Positions 1-11,299 of a stretch of DNA of 64,000 nt are shown here, one piece after another. The DNA is from Siphonodentalium dalli (lineage: Eukaryota > Mollusca > Scaphopoda > Gadilida > Siphonodentaliidae), in the NCBI GenBank assembly GCA_032622095.1, contig CP136064.1, positions 37,004,426 to 37,068,425 of the forward strand. Reading direction: 5' to 3'. Each line of letters opens with the position of its first letter. Within the stretch, counting starts at the first letter, position 1. The notes below the pieces were generated by a model that saw only the letters and a program-made list of their open reading frames with translations, was not told where the DNA came from and searched no databases. The position numbers were made by a program, and so were the translations under genes.

Positions 1-149
1 TGAATAAGGATCCCAACGGTGCAGATGGAGAGGAAGATATCTCTGATGACAATGCTATGGACACGACGAGAGCGTGGTGCAGTGTGACGAGGTGAATAAA
101 AAAGAGATGTTATTTGTGACTCCTCGGCGGAAGCGTGTCAAATTCTGCA

Positions 150-184
150 GAAAATTCAATGTTCCAGTGGAACATTGAATTTTC
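150..184. repeat. Perfect 16-bp stem / 3-nt loop hairpin
   Basis: Bases 150-165 (gaaaattcaatgttcc) are repeated as their exact reverse complement at 169-184, with loop agt. It lies in the LINE upstream of the coiled-coil region. A perfect palindrome with so small a loop suggests a snap-back copying event rather than a selected regulatory hairpin. Confidence 0.8.
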
Positions 185-500
185 TGTCAACCGCATCTAT
201 CAAACGGTCAGTGGGTGAGATGCAGCTAATGGTTGATGAAACTAAACTGGAACAAAATGAAATGAATGACTATATATCTCCACGAAGCAATCGCGGGTAT
301 TTCACTGGAACTGAAAGAGGATATGGATAAAAAGACATCCGAAATGACAAGCAAAATACGGAATAGTTTCCAAATTAAAACATCAGAGTTGGAGGCTAAA
401 ATCGCAAAGTTAGAAAAAGAATGCAAGGAACTGAAGCGACATAATGGTCGACTTGCTAATCAGGTTTCTTCGTTGAAAAAGTCTATAAAAGGATATGAAT

Positions 501-1261
501 TAGTGTTCGGTATTCGACGGATTTCGGTATTCGAATATTCGGTTCGAATAACGAGCGAATATTCGAATAGTATTCGAATATTTAGATAAATTATAAAATT
601 ATATAGATAACATATTTTGGAACCAATTAATTAATTAATGAACTAGCATATTTATCCATGCACGTGCTATACGCAAAAAAGAGAGAGAAAAAAAGTATTT
701 TGGCTTAATAGCAAGAGTTTATCTGTTTATGAAGTTCAAGTAGTCAATGCACCATGCATGGCTTAAAGGTTTTGTTCAAGAAGTGTAACATTCGGACAGT
801 CTGCGGCTTCAGCCGGTTGCGTTTTTCAGTAAAGATCAGTCCTGCTGTAGAGAACGCGCGTTCAGACGATACACTGGTGGCCGGTATACCGAGATAGAAC
901 TTAGCTAATTTGGCGACTTCGGGGTAAAGTGACAACGCGCAAACAAAACAAAACGATGCCTTATAGGTCCGCTTCCTATGACCACATGCAAGCACGGTCT
1001 GGTTTACACCTAGACAATAAAATTATTTCGACGTCATGGAGCCAATCAAATCAGAAGGTTACAGTTACGTCATATTAATTCGTTTATGGCCAGTGGAAAA
1101 TAGACTATACTTTTAACAGACCCTCAGACTAATAACAAACCAGGAAACAATTACCGGAGATTATTCTCGAATATTCGAATAGTCAAATAATTATTCGAAT
1201 ATTCGAATGTCTATTTTTACGAGCGAATATTCGAATATTCGAATATTCGGACCGAACACTA
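501..1261. mobile_element. hAT DNA transposon, internally deleted, with 8-bp target duplication
   Basis: The 761-bp element has inverted ends tagtgttcggt / accgaacacta. It is flanked by identical 8-bp duplications atatgaat (493-500 and 1262-1269), the size made by hAT transposases. Subterminal DNA on both sides is rich in the palindrome attcgaat (about 515-585 and 1166-1250), as expected of clustered transposase-binding sites. Only a C-terminal transposase remnant is left on the minus strand, so the copy is non-autonomous. The intact duplication and ends suggest insertion well after the host LINE arrived. Confidence 0.93.
744..995 (-). pseudogene. hAT transposase C-terminal dimerisation domain fragment
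   Basis: An 83-codon frame containing PATSVSSERAFSTAGLIFTE followed by KRNRLKPQTVRMLHFLN. The SSERxFSxAGxI...R.RL.P..V..L.FLN pattern is the signature of the hAT family C-terminal dimerisation domain (zinc-finger BED transposases). The N-terminal BED finger and the catalytic core are absent: the terminal repeats lie only about 240-270 bp away on either side. It is therefore the coding remnant of an internally deleted element and not a functional transposase. The identification is based on a strong motif and on its position inside a hAT element with an 8-bp duplication. Confidence 0.9.
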
Positions 1262-2587
1262 ATATGAATGCCCGGCCGCTGATATTGAAGAAACTGCTAC
1301 TCCAAATTCGAAACCAGGAAATTTGAAATCTAAGGAATGCAAAGAAATCACATCTGGCGATTGTGATTCAGAGGAACTGATTCTGGATGAAAGTGTGGTA
1401 GTCTCAAATAAATTCGACGCCTTATCATTTCTAAATGAAAGTTTGCAGTCGATTCCAGGAGAGTGTGACATTGATTATTCTGATGCGAAGCATGCAAATG
1501 GGACATCGGAATCAGACAATTACAGCCACCAGAACCTGACTAAAACGTCTTCACTCCAAACACCAATTCATCTCATCCTTGGTGATTCTGTTTTGATAAA
1601 GCTCGGCCCAAATAGGATGGCGTTAGTAGGTGAGCGTGCGGAGATAGTGTTCCAACCAGGTCAGAGAATTGCCGGCTTAATGAGATGGCTGGACGATGAA
1701 AATATACTGTAAAGTTCAATAATGTACATAAAGTTACAGTACATATTGGCATCAACTGTTGTCGCTATGGTATTCAGACGTCGAGAGAGGAAATTTCGGA
1801 CTTGATAGGGAAACTTCGAGAAAAATTACCTGCAGTAAAGATAAGTTATTCTTCAATTCTCCCTACGCTGCATTCGGACCGCATCAATGAATTGGTTCTT
1901 GAAACAAATAACCTTATTCGTGAGGTGTGTCAAAATAATGGGTGTAATTTTATTGACAACTCGCCTGGATTTGTGAATTTGAACACATCTGAGATCTACA
2001 GAGACTTCTATTGGGACAATTGGCACCCTAGTTATTCGGGAGTCAGGGTCTTAGCTAAGAACATTAAATATACGAAGAATACTCAACAACCAGAACAATT
2101 TCAAAGTAAATTCCAATAAGATAATAGATGGTACAACCGACAGAACTTCTCACAGAATCATTACAGAGGAGACGCTCACAGCGGGAGAGTTATACAGGAC
2201 CAGAGATTTGGAGCAGCTTTCGCCGGTTCGTTTAAGCCGCGACAGCCAAGCGTTTCAAATCACAATGTGACACAGAATAAGAGTGCACGTACCGACTCTT
2301 CTCTGAGAGATGACTTGAGGGTGTTCAGCAGTCAATTTTTGAAATTTTCAGAAGCAATCAGTAGAACAGTCAATGCTTAGAAATTGGTATACAATTTATT
2401 TCATATTCATGTGTATATATGTTATTTAATGTGTGTCATATATGTTAATGCTGAAATCACACGAACAATTTAAATATCCGATGATCGTTAACAGGTCTCT
2501 GGTAAATTCACGAAAAGGAAAATTGTATATTGAAAGACTCCGCTCTATCTCCGATGGCCGCGGAATACTTATATTTATATAATTCCG

Positions 2588-5500
2588 ATGTTTAAAGTTC
2601 TCAATTCAGACACACACAGCGTGTGCTATTCATCGTGGAATGCACAGGGTCTTGTTATTAAAGCAAAAGATCTTGAATTCACTGCCCTTTTAAATCATTA
2701 TGACTTTATTACAATAACTGAAACGATGCTGCATTGATACAATTGCCTAACTATAGATGTATAGAACTATGTCGCGATACAAACAAGAATCCAAGAGGCG
2801 GCGTAGCCTTCTATTGTCGCTTGAAATATGAAAAGTTCATAAAAATGTACTGAATACATTAACGATGTGGCTTTATCAATAGAATTCGATGGTAAGATGT
2901 TCAATATTGACGAGAATATTTTATTTATATCCGTTTACATTCCACCAGAAAATTCTAGTTATTGGAGAACAAATGATATAAAGAAAGAACTTGTTTTCAC
3001 TAAAATTGAAGAGTATATCGCTAGTTTGGAGCCCAATCAGTTAGTTAGTATGGGAGGTGATTTCAACGCACGCACAGGTGAACGACCGGACTATGTTGCG
3101 CAGGACGATGATTCTCATGTCACACTTTCTGAAAACTATATTTTAGATACAGTTAGAGATAGATTAAGCTTAGATAAACACTGTAGCGGTTTTGGAAAGC
3201 AGCTCCTATCGATGTGCCAATCGACCGGAATGCGAATATTGAATGGAAGGAAATTTGGTGATTTGCTTGGAAATTTCACGAGTTACCATTACAATGGAAC
3301 TAGCGTCGTTGATTACATACTTATTAAAGTGCGCTATTTGTCTGATATAAACCTTTTTTGTGTCAAATCACCAACAGAATATTCAGATCATTGCCAGATG
3401 GAAATGCACATAAAATTCAGTAAAAATAATCCAACTAAAAAGCGACTAAAATATAAGTATAACGTGTGTTCAACACAGACGAAATGGTACAAAGAAAGTA
3501 GCGAAAGAGCAAAGCAAGCTGTTTTTCAACCGCACGTGCGAAGTAAACTTATGAAGTTCCAAATGTCTTCGTACGGGCTAGATCCCACAGATACGAAAAT
3601 GGCGATTCGAGATTTAAATGAAATACTCCAGTTAATAAATAATGCATCAACAAAAGTATTTTCCCTTAATAAACATAGGTGCAGACGGAAACGACTATGG
3701 TTTGATGATGAATGCAAAAAGCTTAAAAAAGAAATGGAAAATGTCATTGAGGAAATGAAAAGAAAACCACATGATAGATCTCTGACATTGAAATTTTTCA
3801 CAGCAAAAAAGGCATATAAACGGGAGACAAAAAAGAAAATCTCGCATTTTCCACCAAAATATTGTTGACGAGCTATCAAATCTTGAAACTAGTGACCCTT
3901 CGAAATATTGGAGAATCGTAAATAATATGCGACCGAAGAAGGAAAACTCTAATAATTTAAACCCGGATGAAACAATCGATTTTTTCGATAAACTGCTATG
4001 TCCACAAATCGAATCAATTTTAAAGCAATTAAAATCCACGAAACAAAGTACCATTGTGACAAATTTCAACAATGATGATATAACTAAAGGCGAAATATTA
4101 GATAACCTGTATCAACTTAAAAATAACAAAGCTAGTGGACCAGATAACATTTCAAATGAATTATTAAAATCAGTAATTCCATTATGTTGGACGAGGTCAC
4201 AAAATTGTTCTACACAGTTTTACACTCAGGTCATTACCCTTTATGCTGGAGCGAGTCAACAATCAAAAACCCTATATAAGAAGGGCAATAGACATGACCC
4301 TAACAATTATAGACCTATTGCTTTAAGTAGTAATTTTGGTAAGTTATTCAACAAAGTTATAAACACACGAATAAACTCTTATCTTGAAGCAAATGACTTA
4401 ATTAGTGACAAGCAATTCAGATTTAGGTAAAATCGGAGTACAATTGGTAGCGCTTTTATATTGCGAACTAGGTATAAAGAAAACAAAAAACCTATATATG
4501 CAGCTTTTGTTGATTTTCAGAAAGCATTTGATTCAGTTGATAGATCGTTTATATTCGAAAAATTGCAACGTGTAGGAATTAATGGTCATATATATGACAC
4601 GTTATCTTCTCTTTACAAATCAAGCTACTATTCTGTTAAAACAACGGCGGGAATTGGTCCCCCTATATTGTCTACAATAGGTGTCCGTCAAGGTTATTCT
4701 CTATCCACTACGTTGTTCAAGATTTTCATTGATGATATAGCTAATATTTTTGACGAAACTTGTGACCCCGTACACGTTCATGATCATAACCTCAATCATT
4801 TGCTTTTCGCAGACGATCTGGTTATGTTATCTGAATCACCGACAGGTTTACAATCGGGAATTAAGAAGTTAGAGCAATACGCGCTTGACAATGGACAATC
4901 TGTTAATGTAAGCAAAACAAAATGTATGATCTTTCGTTCAAGGAAAACAAAACATGGTCATGTATTAAATATTGATGATATGCCAATAGAAGTAGTGGAT
5001 GAATATAAATATTTAGGACTAATTTTCACATCTAATGGAAAAATAAAAAAAATACAGGATAATCTGAGCGCAAAAGCATCAAAAGCCATGTTCTTTTTAA
5101 CAAATTTAACAAAAACAACACCGGTGCTACATATCGACATTAAATGCAAATTATTTGATAAACTAATTAAGCCTATTTTATTATATGGATGTGAGATATG
5201 GTCCACTGACCTTAATTTGCCGTTCAAAGATACCATACCATGTGAACAAACACATCTAAAGTTTTGTAAACGGGCTCTATGTTTGAATAGAAAGGTCTCA
5301 AATCACGCTTCTAGAGCAGAGTTAGGCCGTTTCCCTATCGCGAATGATGCCAGGTACATGCTAAAACTATCAAAAGTGGATGACTATAATATCTTATCCG
5401 CATGCTACAAAGAATCTCTGAATTGTAAATTACCTTTAACATGGCTCACCCAATTGTCGCGTTATGACATTGTAATCAATAACGCAGGTCAACTATCAGG

Positions 5501-5835
5501 ACAGCGTGAACAGATGCTGACTAAGACATTGAAATCAGAACACATGGAAGTATTTCGCAATGATATATTAATGACGATAGACCGACAGGGAAAAATAAAC
5601 TACGAACCTATAGGATATTTAAAGATGAATACAAAATTGAGCCATATGTCATTCACACACGATCACAAATTGCTCGCGAACTGTTTTCTAGTTTGCGCGT
5701 GAGCAACCACATATTGGCAATAGAAAAAGGGAGGCATAGACAACCAGTAATACCATTAGAAAATCGGCTGTGTTCCGCATGTGTGACAAACAATGTGTCG
5801 AATCTGAAATGCATTTTATCATTGAATGATTTAAG
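2588..5835 (+). pseudogene. LINE ORF2: endonuclease and reverse transcriptase, frameshifted
   Basis: The likely start is the ATG at 2588. The first 49 codons hold the endonuclease N-terminus (SSWNAQGLVIKAKDLEF ... ITITET) and end at a TGA (2735-2737). In the frame from 2867 to 3868 are VSMGGDFNARTG and SDHCQMEM, the Asp-Asn and Ser-Asp-His motifs of apurinic-type endonucleases. 3927-4430 holds the N-terminal RT blocks (NNKASGPDNISNELLKS, NYRPIALSS). 4461-5702 holds motif A (FVDFQKAFDSVDR), motif B (GVRQGYSLSTTLF), motif C (LLFADDLVM) and the thumb (EYKYLGLIFTSNG; LIKPILLYGCEIW). Past a final frameshift near 5700, RLCSACV and EMHFIIE mark the C-terminal knuckle region. The enzyme would nick target DNA and prime reverse transcription from it. 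At least four frame breaks make this copy inactive, although FADD is intact. Confidence 0.93.
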
Positions 5836-6135
5836 GTGATTTAAGATCTAATTTATTCATTGAAATTGAGAAACACGATAGTGAATTCAATAATTTGAAT
5901 GACGCAGATAAATTTGCACTGATTGTGAGAAATGATAATATTAAATTAATTAACAAGGTTTGCAACATAATCCGGCTATTCTTCCTTCGGCGGAATAATA
6001 AAACTTGAAGAAATTGTTGAGGGAATGTTGATAAGAACTGTGTTTGTTATAATATTTTGTTATGTATTGCTTATTTATGTATATGATATTCATCAGTATC
6101 TTGCAACTGCCCATTGAGGTGTTTTGCAATAAATT

Positions 6136-6157
6136 ATTGTATCTTGTATCTTGTATC
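6136..6157 (+). repeat. LINE 3' tail, (ttgtatc)n
   Basis: Three units of the heptamer ttgtatc mark the 3' terminus of the retrotransposon. Short-repeat tails in place of poly(A) are usual for CR1/L2-like elements. Immediately downstream another dispersed repeat begins. Confidence 0.7.
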
Positions 6158-6360
6158 CGGAAACCGCAAATCAGGTTAAATCTAAGTCGAAAAAGGGGCA
6201 TAACTCTGTCAAAATCATGTGGACAAAACCCATATTCGAACTTGATCTGTATTTTGGTGTGGTAAGATAACATACCAAATTTGGTTCAGTTCACTCGATT
6301 CAATCTAAAGTTATCATCCGGAAACCAAAAGCGGACGGACGGACGACGGACGGACAACCC
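6158..6360. repeat. Dispersed repeat (rggacggacgg-type), copy 1
   Basis: The phrases gggcataactctgtc, cccatattcgaacttgatct and accaaatttggt, followed by a cggacggacgg run, recur in degenerate form and partly inverted at about 11880-12010 and 27885-28440. This looks like a short non-coding dispersed family. I cannot assign it to a class. From 6361 to 6998 I see no recognisable gene or repeat. Confidence 0.55.
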
Positions 6361-6998
6361 ATTTACATAATATATAATGTAATATAAAAATGACGTGAAG
6401 TTTCATTTTAATCAGTTCAAAGTGTGACTATGGCATTTTAAATTCCAATCTGGTCAGGTAATGGCAGCGGTTGGGCAAAGTAAACATGCCCGCGTCCATT
6501 GGTGTATCAGTCGTATTAATCTATCAAATGTGACAAATATATGCACATGTTTTAAAGACGGTGACCTGCTAATGGTATGCCGGTTGGAGGACAACGCTGG
6601 TGAGTTTCTGTACCGGTTATCACACATTTTATTTTGTAAAGTAACTGTCATTAGAAAGTACATGTTATAATAGTGACATTTATCGATCAAATTCCAATTA
6701 GTCCAGTAATTTTAACGTGTCGTTAAACATTGGAAAAGTTCAAAATTCATATTCAGACTAAAATCTTTGAACTTTCTACACGATGAGCGATGTTTATTGA
6801 CAAATCACTGTAACAGTTTTGTTTTCATAAAAAAGTATTTATTATAAATAACTGTCAGTAATGTATATAAGAACATAATTGATCTATTTCTCCATGTGTT
6901 CTTCTTAGTGGTTAAGTTTTTACAGATTTGCAGTTTTAACTTTCAAGTGCCTTAAAAGTTTTTCGGGGTAACCTCCAGATGGGAGTCATCAATTCACC

Positions 6999-7009
6999 CC
7001 CCCCCCCCC
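6999..7009. repeat. Poly(C) tract
   Basis: An uninterrupted cytosine run just upstream of a 'gccgccagcagccatctt' type repeat. Confidence 0.9.
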
Positions 7010-7260
7010 GAAATTCGTTAAAAAAACTTGGCCGCCAGCAGCCATCTTCGATTTCAAATTTGAATCCATCTGCACACCCTGCAGTGCGGATTTATTGGAG
7101 AAATATTTTGAAAATTTGCAGGCATGTGTAGGATCTCCTCTAATGGGAGATCGAATTTGAAAGACTTTCGATGAAAAACATCTGTGATTACACGTGTGAA
7201 TTCATCGGCACACCCTGCAGCCCACATTTATTGGACAAATGTTTGAAATAAAAATAATTT
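7010..7260. repeat. Dispersed repeat with 'ggccgccagcagccat' motif, copy 1
   Basis: The unit cttggccgccagcagccatcttcgatttca, followed by gaatccatctgcacaccctgc and a degenerate second unit, resembles the tandem units at 31087-31560 and 33640-33945. It is non-coding and of unknown class. Confidence 0.55.
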
Positions 7261-7345
7261 CATTTACACAATACAAATTATTAACGACTCCTCAAGTTGA
7301 GCTACAGCGTCATTGATACTTGAGTTTATATTCCACGGTAAAAAC

Positions 7346-7347
<2 letters not shown>

Positions 7348-7385
<38 letters not shown>

Positions 7386-7411
7386 CTATATGTATATATA
7401 TATATATATAT
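7348..7411. repeat. (TA)n microsatellite
   Basis: About 64 bp of alternating TA with one tagctatatg interruption. It directly precedes the conserved ACTAG start of the next repeat, suggesting that the repeat inserts into, or carries, TA-rich DNA. Confidence 0.95.
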
Positions 7412-8443
7412 ACTAGCAGGTGGACCCGACTTCGTCCGGGCTGTTTCCCCTCTGCTTTTCGGCGAATTGCGCGATTTGACCTTGAATTGTCCATTTTGAA
7501 GGTCAAGTTCATGTGGGGTCACGATTTGACCCGACCAAAACACTGCCCGGACAAAAGTACCCGACAAAAGTACCCGTCGAAATCCATCCAGTTTTATCCG
7601 ATTTTACCTTGAATTGATCATTTTGAAGGTCAAGGTCAGGTCGGGGTCACGAATTGACATGTCCAAAACACTCAGTGAACAAAAGTAACCCTATGTATCA
7701 AATTTCGTGGAAATCCCATCAAATTCGCGATTTGACCTTGAATTGACCCGATTTCAAGGTCAAGGTCACGTTGCACGGGCAAATGAATAGGCTTATGAGA
7801 CTCCCCATACGAAAGTATCCCTAGATACAATTTTCATCGAAATCCCGTGATATTCGGGCGTTTGACATTGAAATGACCCGATTTCAAGGTCAGTGGCACG
7901 TTGCACGGGAAAATTAATAGGCCTATGCCACTCCCCGGCCGAAAGTACCCCCACATACCAAGTTTCATCGAAATCCCGTGATATTCGGGCATTTGACCTT
8001 GAAATGACCCGATTTCAAGGTCAAGGTCACGTCGCACGGGCAAATTAATAGGCCTATGCCACTCCCCGGCCGAAAGTACCCCCACATACCAAGTTTCATC
8101 GAAATCCCGTGATATTCGGGCGTTTGACATTGAAATGACCCGATTTCAAGGTCAAGGTCACGTCGCACGGGCAAATTAATAGGCCTATGACACTCCCCGA
8201 CCAAAAGTACCCCCACATTCCAAGTTTCATCGAAATCCCGTGATATTCGGGCATTTGACCTTGAAATGACCCGATTTCAAGGTCAAGGTCACGTCGCCCG
8301 GACAAATTAATAGGTCTATGCCACTTCCCGGCCGAAAGTACCCCCACATACCAAGTTTCATCGAAATCGGCTTGGCCGTTTTCGAGTCCATCGCGAACAC
8401 ACACACACACAGATTTTCCAAAATATATAAGAGAGAGATATAT
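7412..8443 (+). mobile_element. Tandem-unit dispersed repeat, family A copy 1
   Basis: The copy starts actagcaggtggacccgact and continues with a gtccgggc that can pair with the preceding cccgac. It then has about six units of roughly 130 bp built on 'tttgaccttgaaatgacccg', 'atttcaaggtcaaggtcacg' and 'aagtttcatcgaaatcccgt'. It ends in a CA microsatellite and caaaatatataagagag. Open frames across it are translations of the repeat. I cannot name the class. It is non-autonomous, with hairpin start, tandem core, simple-repeat tail and AT-rich end shared by all copies. Confidence 0.8.
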
Positions 8444-9223
8444 ACTAGAAGGTGACCCGATTTCGTCCGGGCTTTGACCTTGAATTGACCATTTTGAAAG
8501 CCAAGGTCAGGTGGGGTCAATGTTGGAAATCGGCCCAGCGGATACCGGAAATCGGCCCAGCGGATACCGAGATACCATATGCATCAAATTTCGTCCGTAA
8601 AAATCCGCCAGTTTAACCCGATTTGATTTGCACTCAAGTATTTAAACGCGCCTCGTATACACACGCTCATTAATTATCAAGTTTCAACGTAAAGATAAAT
8701 TACCATCGGTGCCCGAGATATCGCCAAGACTTCTGAAACAGTCAAATGCATCGGCCGTCAAGCGTTAACGTGATCTAACGTTATGACATCTAACGACGTC
8801 ATAGAAGTTACGCATTGTTTTTATCCTGATGGAAGATAGTACCACTTCTTCTTGATAATTGAGGCAGATAACTAAAACGGATACATACGCTTTATATATC
8901 GTTGGAAAGAGGAAACGCAAAAGATTCTCACAGTGTCATTATTATGACTGGCATTTTATTATTCGCGCTGTTTCGAATCGATTTGTAAGCACCGAACTCA
9001 AATGAAAGTCCCGTAACACAGCGTAAAAACAGATTTGACCTCGGCACGTGAAAAGTTGACCTCGGATCTGATCATCAATAGGTCTATGTCACCCCCCCCC
9101 CCCCCGGCCGAAAATACCCCAACATACCAAGTTTCATCGAAATCGGGTCGGCCGTTTTCGAGTTCATCGATTACACACACACACAAACACACACACACAC
9201 AGATCTTCCAAAATATATAATAG
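8444..9223 (+). mobile_element. Family A copy 2, with unrelated interior
   Basis: This copy begins directly where copy 1 ends (actagaaggtgacccgattt). Its first 80 bp and its last 180 bp match family A. The middle (about 8525-9040) is different DNA with no recognisable gene, so it is either an insertion or a rearranged copy. It contains a poly(C) run at about 9091-9105 and a CA tract before its caaaatatataatag end. Confidence 0.65.
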
Positions 9224-9627
9224 ACTAGCCGATGAGCCCGACGTTGTCCGGGCTATTCAAAAACCAAATTTCAAGTCGATAGCTATACCCGTTTCCGAGA
9301 TCTGGTCTGCGCATGCGCGAAGCTGGCGTCGCACGGGCTCGGCGACCCGATAAAATTCGTATCCGGGGCAAGATACATTCACATACCAAATTTCAAGTCG
9401 ATAGCTCCGCCCGTTTCCGAGATCTCATCTGCGCATGCGCGAAGCTGGCGTCGCATGGGTTCGGCGACCCGATAAAATTCGTATCCGGGACAAGATACAT
9501 TCACATACCAAATTTCAAGTCGATAGCTCCACCCGTTTCCGAGATCTCTTCGTAGATTTGTATTAATGACAGACAAACATACAGACAAACAAACAAACAG
9601 ACAGAGGTCTTCAAAATATATATGAGA
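9224..9627 (+). mobile_element. Tandem-unit dispersed repeat, family B copy 1
   Basis: The start is actagccgatgagcccgacg followed by ttgtccgggc, which gives a short hairpin. About 122-bp units follow ('aaatttcaagtcgatagctc', 'cgtttccgagatctggtctg', 'gcgcatgcgcgaagctggcg'). The copy then has an acagacaaac tail and a tcaaaatatatatgag end. The architecture matches family A although the core sequence is different. Confidence 0.8.
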
Positions 9628-10240
9628 CTAGCCGATGAGCCCGACGTTGTCCGGGCTATTCATCCGGGCTATTCAAAAACCAAATTTCAAGTCGATAGCT
9701 CTACCCGTTTCCGAGATCTGGTCTGAGCATGCGCGAAGCTGGCGTCGCATTCAAAAACCAAATTTCAAGTCGATAGCTCCACCCGTTTCCGAGATATCGT
9801 CTGCGCATGCGCGAAGCTGGCGTCGCACGGGCTCGGCGACCCGATAAAATTCGTATCCGGGGCAAGATACATTCACATACCAAATTTCAAGTCGATAGCT
9901 CCACCCGTTTCCGAGATCTGGTCTGCGCATGCGCGAAGCTGGCGTCGCACGGGCTCGGCGACCCGATAAAATTCGTATCCGGGGCAAGACACATTCACAT
10001 ACCAAATTTCAAGTCGATAGCTCCACCCGTTGCCGAGATCTCGTCTGCGCATGCGCGAAGCGGGCGCCGCACGGGCTCGCCAATACGACAACGTTCACCG
10101 CCTGGTCAAACTACACACACGTACCAAGTTTCGTCCCGATCGGTCGAGAATCGTAGATTTGTATTAATGACAGACAGACAGACAAACAAACAAACAAACA
10201 AACAAACATACATACAGACAGAGGTCTTCAAAATATATAT

Positions 10241-10241
<1 letters not shown>
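9628..10241 (+). mobile_element. Family B copy 2
   Basis: Head-to-tail continuation of copy 1, with four core units, an aacaaacaaac tail and the same AT-rich end. The long plus-strand frame here (9807-10415) runs through core, tail and TA microsatellite and is not a gene. Confidence 0.8.

Positions 10242-10291
<50 letters not shown>
10242..10291. repeat. (TA)n microsatellite
   Basis: About 50 bp of TA between two family B copies, again ending at the conserved ACTAG start. Confidence 0.95.
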
Positions 10292-10293
<2 letters not shown>

Positions 10294-10850
10294 TAGCCGA
10301 TGAGCCCGACGTTGTCCGGGCTATTCAAAAACCAAATTTCAAGTCGATAGCTCCACCAGCTCTACCCAGCCCGACGTTGTCCGGGCTATTCAAAAACCAA
10401 ATTTCAAGTCGATAGCTCCACCCGTTTCCGAGATCTGGTCTGCGGATGCGCGAAGCTGGCATCGCACGGGCTCGGCGACCCGATAAAATTCGTATCCGGG
10501 GCAAGATACATTCACATACCAAATTTCAAGTCGATAGCTCCACCCGTTTCCGAGATCTCGTCTTCGCATGCGCGAAGCTGGCGTCGCACGGGCTCGGCGA
10601 CCCGATACAATTCGTATTCGGGGCAAGATAGATTCACATACCAAATTTCAAGTCGATAGCTCCACCCGTTTCCGAGATCTCGTCTGCGCATGCGCTGCAC
10701 GGGCGTCGCACGGGCTCGCCAATACGATAACGACCACCGCCTGGTCAAACTACACACACGTACCAAGTTTCGTCCCGATCGGTCGAGAATCGTAGATTTG
10801 TATTAATGACAGACAGACAGACAAACAGAGGTCTTCAAAATATATATGAG
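10292..10850 (+). mobile_element. Family B copy 3
   Basis: Starts actagccgatgagcccgacg. The first core unit is partly duplicated (a second gcccgacgttgtccgggcta at about 10370). It ends at tcaaaatatatatgag. Confidence 0.8.
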
Positions 10851-11285
10851 ACTAGCCGATGAGCCCGACGTTGTCCGGGCTATTCAAAAACAAAATTTCA
10901 AGTCGATAGCTCTACCCAGCCGGACGCTATTCAAAAACCAAATTTCAAGTCGATAACCAAATTTCAAGTTGATAGTTCCACCGTTTCCGAGATCTGGTCT
11001 GCGCATGCACGAAGCTGGTGCACGGGCTCGGCGATATAATTCGTAGCCGGGGCAAGATACATTCACATACCAAATTTCAAGTCGATAGCTCCACCCGTTT
11101 CCGAGATCTCGTCTGCGCATGCGCGAAGCGGGCGCCGCACGGGCTCGCCAATATGACGCCTGGTCAAACTGCACACACGTACCAAGTTTCGTCCCGGTCG
11201 GTCGAGAATCGTAGATTTGTATCAATGACATACAGACAAACATACAGACAAACATACAGACAGAGGTCTTCAAAATATATATGAG
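10851..11285 (+). mobile_element. Family B copy 4
   Basis: A fourth head-to-tail copy with shortened core units and an acagacaaacataca tail, ending about 11285. Confidence 0.75.
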
Positions 11286-11299
11286 ATATAGCAAACTTT

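Larger units (their letters stand above)
266..2119 (+). pseudogene. LINE ORF1: coiled coil plus SGNH/GDSL esterase-like domain, interrupted
   Basis: The left part (266-500) encodes a charged, heptad-rich segment (LEAKIAKLEKECKELKRHNG) typical of LINE ORF1 coiled coils, which trimerise and bind RNA. The hAT element at 501-1261 interrupts it. Reading from base 500 directly to 1270 (element and one 8-bp duplication removed) continues in the same frame into 1323-1712. That part contains LGDSVL, matching SGNH block I. After one frameshift near 1712, HIGIN (block III-like) and DNWHPSYSG (block V, with the Asp-x-x-His pair) follow in the frame ending at 2119. Esterase ORF1 proteins are known in CR1-type elements, where a lipid or chaperone role has been proposed. 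The open start at 266 is only where the visible frame begins. Domain call is confident; function here is lost. Confidence 0.82.
1..6157 (+). mobile_element. Non-LTR retrotransposon (LINE), decayed, 5' end outside window
   Basis: A nearly full-length LINE on the plus strand. Seen: an ORF1 with a coiled coil followed by an SGNH-hydrolase-like domain, an ORF2 with an apurinic-type endonuclease and a reverse transcriptase, a zinc-knuckle-like C-terminus, and a 3' end made of the heptamer ttgtatc repeated (6136-6157) with no poly(A). Esterase-type ORF1 and short-repeat tails are known from CR1/L2-like clades of the jockey superfamily, but I cannot fix the clade by eye. Both reading frames carry frameshifts and stops, so the copy is dead. 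A hAT element has inserted into ORF1 at 501-1261. Confidence 0.9.

Noticed and set aside
9807-10415. 202-codon plus-strand frame
   Set aside because: It runs through family B repeat units, a cagacaaa tail and a (TA)n microsatellite, and so is a repeat translation.
9224-11285. Functional hammerhead ribozyme at the ACTAGCCGATGAG starts
   Set aside because: After the stem-loop the sequence is ctattc, not the required gaaa, and no cleavage-site stem is evident. Kept only as a resemblance to test.
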